NCBI RefSeq assembly: GCF_008932245.1
Contig: NZ_CP034910.1
Coordinates: 62,001-126,000 of the forward strand
Length of the DNA stretch: 64,000 nucleotides
Direction of reading: 5' to 3'
Source: Sinorhizobium alkalisoli
Lineage (GTDB): Bacteria > Pseudomonadota > Alphaproteobacteria > Rhizobiales > Rhizobiaceae
Part shown: positions 62,135 through 64,000 of the stretch, piece by piece
Numbering within the stretch: position 1 is the first letter of the stretch
Layout: each line of letters starts with the position of its first letter
Notes under the pieces: generated by a model
What the model saw: the letters and a program-made list of their open reading frames with translations, nothing else
What the model was told of the DNA's origin: nothing
Databases searched by the model: none
Made by a program: the position numbers and the translations under genes

Positions 62135-63028
62135 ATGAACGACCTCGCCACCTACAATTTCGCCTATCTCGACGAACAGACGAAGCGGATGATCCGACGG
62201 GCGATCCTGAAGGCGATCGCCATTCCCGGGTATCAGGTGCCTTTTGCCTCGCGCGAAATGCCGATGCCCTATGGCTGGGGCACCGGCGGCGTGCAGGTCA
62301 CCGCCGCGATCCTCGGGCCTGACGATGTGCTAAAGGTCATCGACCAGGGCGCCGACGACACGACCAATGCCGTCTCGATCCGAGCCTTCTTCCAGAAGGT
62401 CGCCAATGTCGCGGTCACCACGAGAACGAAGGAGGCGACGATCGTCCAGACGCGCCACCGCGTCCCCGAGGAGCCGCTCAGGGACGGCCAGACGCTCGTC
62501 TATCAGGTCCCGATCCCCGAACCCTTGCGCTTCCTTGAGCCGCGCGAGACCGAAACGCGCAAGATGCATGCGCTCGAAGAATACGGCCTCATGCATGTGA
62601 AGCTCTACGAGGACATCGCCCGCAACGGCCATATCGCCACCACCTACGCCTATCCGGTAAAGGTCGAGGGCCGCTATGTCATGGACCCCTCGCCGACCCC
62701 GAAATTCGACAATCCGAAGATGCATATGTCCGCGGCGCTGCAGCTTTTCGGCGCCGGCCGCGAGAAGCGCATCTATGCGGTGCCGCCCTTTACCGAGGTC
62801 GTAAGCCTCGATTTCGAGGACCATCCCTTCGAAATTCAGACCTTCGACAGACCTTGCGCGCTGTGCGGCGCCGAAAACGTCTATCTCGACGAGGTGGTGC
62901 TCGATGACAAGGGCGGACGCATGTTCGTGTGCTCCGACACCGACCATTGCGAGGACCGGCGGGCCCATGGTCATGCCGGCCCCATGCTCGCTCGCCCCGA
63001 GCATCTAGGAAAGGAGGCCGCCCGATGA
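62135..63028 (+). CDS. phnJ: C-P lyase, radical SAM subunit PhnJ
   Basis: 297 residues. YNFAYLDEQTKRMIRRAILKAIAIPGYQVPFASREMPMPYGWG start. The Fe-S/radical site is C-A-L-C-G (C-x2-C), then a Cys in MFVCSDTDHC, giving the four-Cys pattern of PhnJ. It cleaves the C-P bond to release methane or another alkane. Seventy-three bases after phnI; stop overlaps phnK by ATGA. Confidence 0.95.
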   Translation: MNDLATYNFAYLDEQTKRMIRRAILKAIAIPGYQVPFASREMPMPYGWGTGGVQVTAAILGPDDVLKVIDQGADDTTNAVSIRAFFQKVANVAVTTRTKEATIVQTRHRVPEEPLRDGQTLVYQVPIPEPLRFLEPRETETRKMHALEEYGLMHVKLYEDIARNGHIATTYAYPVKVEGRYVMDPSPTPKFDNPKMHMSAALQLFGAGREKRIYAVPPFTEVVSLDFEDHPFEIQTFDRPCALCGAENVYLDEVVLDDKGGRMFVCSDTDHCEDRRAHGHAGPMLARPEHLGKEAAR

Positions 63029-63801
63029 GCGCTGCACCGCTCCTCAAAGTCAACGACGTGTCGAAGTTCTATGGGAGCCGCATCGGCTGCCGCAATGTCT
63101 CCTTTGAGCTCTATCCAGGCGAAGTGCTTGCGATCGTCGGCGAGTCCGGCTCCGGCAAGACCACGCTGCTCTCCTGCCTGTCTACACGGCTGATGCCGAC
63201 CTCCGGCATTGTCGAATACCGCATGCGTGACGGCCGGTACGGCGATCTGGCGCGCATGGGCGAGGCGGAGCGCCGCTTCCTGATGCGTACCGACTGGGGC
63301 TTCGTACACCAGAACCCGGCCGACGGGCTCCGGATGACGGTCTCGGCCGGCGCCAACGTGGGTGAACGACTGATGGCGGTCGGCGGCCGGCATTATGGCA
63401 GGATCCGCGCCACCGCCGGCGATTGGCTGAAACGCGTGGAGATCGGAGAGGATCGGATCGACGACCAGCCGCGCGCCTTTTCCGGCGGCATGCGCCAGCG
63501 CCTTCAGATCGCCCGCAATCTCGTAACCTCTCCGCGCCTGGTCTTCATGGACGAGCCGACCGGCGGCCTCGACGTCTCCGTGCAGGCCCGACTGCTCGAC
63601 CTCGTGCGCGGGCTCGTCCACGACCTGGGGCTCTCGGCGATCATCGTCACGCACGACCTCGCCGTCGCACGCCTCCTGTCGCACCGGATGATGGTGATGA
63701 AGGACGGCGCCGTTATCGAACAGGGGCTCACCGACCGGGTTCTCGACGATCCGCGCGAGCCCTACACGCAGCTTCTCGTCTCATCGATCCTGCAGGTCTG
63801 A
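63025..63801 (+). CDS. phnK: C-P lyase-associated ABC protein PhnK
   Basis: 258 residues. Walker A GESGSGKTT, signature FSGGMRQRLQIARN, Walker B VFMDEPTGGLD and switch VTHDLAVA. PhnK binds the C-P lyase core rather than a membrane permease. ATG 63025 overlaps the phnJ stop; an in-frame start at 62929 inside phnJ is rejected. Confidence 0.93.
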   Translation: MSAAPLLKVNDVSKFYGSRIGCRNVSFELYPGEVLAIVGESGSGKTTLLSCLSTRLMPTSGIVEYRMRDGRYGDLARMGEAERRFLMRTDWGFVHQNPADGLRMTVSAGANVGERLMAVGGRHYGRIRATAGDWLKRVEIGEDRIDDQPRAFSGGMRQRLQIARNLVTSPRLVFMDEPTGGLDVSVQARLLDLVRGLVHDLGLSAIIVTHDLAVARLLSHRMMVMKDGAVIEQGLTDRVLDDPREPYTQLLVSSILQV

Positions 63802-63865
63802 CGCATGATGCCGAAAGGCGGAACCCCGATCACGGACAGTTCATGCGGCAAGGAGAATGAAAATC

Positions 63866-64000
63866 ATGGCTACTCCGCTTGTTGTTTCAGAAGTCTCCAA
63901 GAGCTTCACCATGCACCTGCGCGATGGGGTCCGCCTGCCGGTGGTGGATAACGTCTCCTTTTCCGTCAAGGCCGGCGAATGCGTCGTTCTCGGCGGTCCT
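63866..64000 (+). CDS. phnL: C-P lyase-associated ABC protein PhnL, 5' end (runs off the window)
   Basis: 45 codons visible: MATPLVVSEVSKSFTMHLRD, then VVDNVSFSVKAGECVVLGGP just before the expected Walker A. The order after phnK and the sequence fit PhnL. AAGGAG lies upstream. The rest lies beyond the window. Confidence 0.88.
   Translation, partial: MATPLVVSEVSKSFTMHLRDGVRLPVVDNVSFSVKAGECVVLGGP

Noticed and set aside
1..64000. CRISPR arrays, tRNA or rRNA genes, integrases, phage genes
   Set aside because: No regularly spaced repeats, cloverleaf-forming segments, or recombinase/phage motifs were seen.

Overview
The window is high-GC DNA from an alphaproteobacterium, most likely a Sinorhizobium/Ensifer species, and probably from a replicon of the pSymB chromid type. 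This rests on gene content: glnII beside gstI, the ibpA-iatA-iatP inositol transporter, pccB/pccA/bhbA followed by phnF-phnGHIJKL, and several copies of rhizobial intergenic palindromic repeats. As I recall, most of these genes lie on pSymB in S. meliloti. I saw no tRNA, rRNA, CRISPR array, insertion sequence or phage gene.

Layout. 0-3.8 kb: a non-homologous end-joining group (3' end of ligD, ku, a BRCT/TPR protein, a hydrolase, exonuclease III). 3.9-13.2 kb: a 3-hydroxyisobutyrate-dehydrogenase-like enzyme, an inositol block (IolI-like isomerase, IbpA, IatA, IatP) carrying three GGAA-N6-TTCC sites that match the proposed IolR operator, and a tctCBA tricarboxylate transporter. 13.2-17 kb: an LHPP-type phosphatase, then glnII with a sigma-54 promoter and the divergent inhibitor gene gstI. 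17-27.8 kb, minus strand: a SUMF1/beta-propeller pair, a MalEFGK-type sugar importer and an Rbs-type importer whose two permeases are fused into one 751-residue protein.

27.9-43.2 kb is the most unusual region. It holds a GroEL paralogue with a His/Asp-rich tail, a Sco copper chaperone, an exported cupredoxin-like protein, a Tat-exported metallophosphoesterase, a small cytochrome c, a rearranged cbb3-type oxidase (CcoN; a CcoO fused to two extra cytochrome c domains; four tiny membrane proteins; a TauE/SafE protein; a CcoI-like Cu-ATPase), a tail-to-tail overlapping sulfur-oxidation operon (SoxY, SoxZ, an FccA-like cytochrome, an FccB-like flavoprotein) and an alpha-carbonic anhydrase. I read this as a compact sulfide/thiosulfate-to-oxygen respiratory module. 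It lacks SoxXA, SoxB and SoxCD inside the window.

43.3-55.3 kb is branched-chain and propionate catabolism. Isobutyryl-CoA dehydrogenase, 3-hydroxyisobutyryl-CoA hydrolase and MmsB run on the minus strand. A PccR/ScfR-type regulator follows, then on the plus strand propionyl-CoA carboxylase (pccB, a small membrane protein, pccA) and methylmalonyl-CoA mutase (bhbA). Together these carry valine carbon toward succinyl-CoA, with mmsA and the epimerase absent from the window. 55.3-58.9 kb: a VOC protein, a glutathione-S-transferase-like protein, a membrane protein and a methanethiol oxidase (SELENBP1 family). 59-64 kb: the C-P lyase operon phnGHIJKL (phnL cut by the window edge) with divergent phnF, a Pho box and a PhnF-type palindrome.
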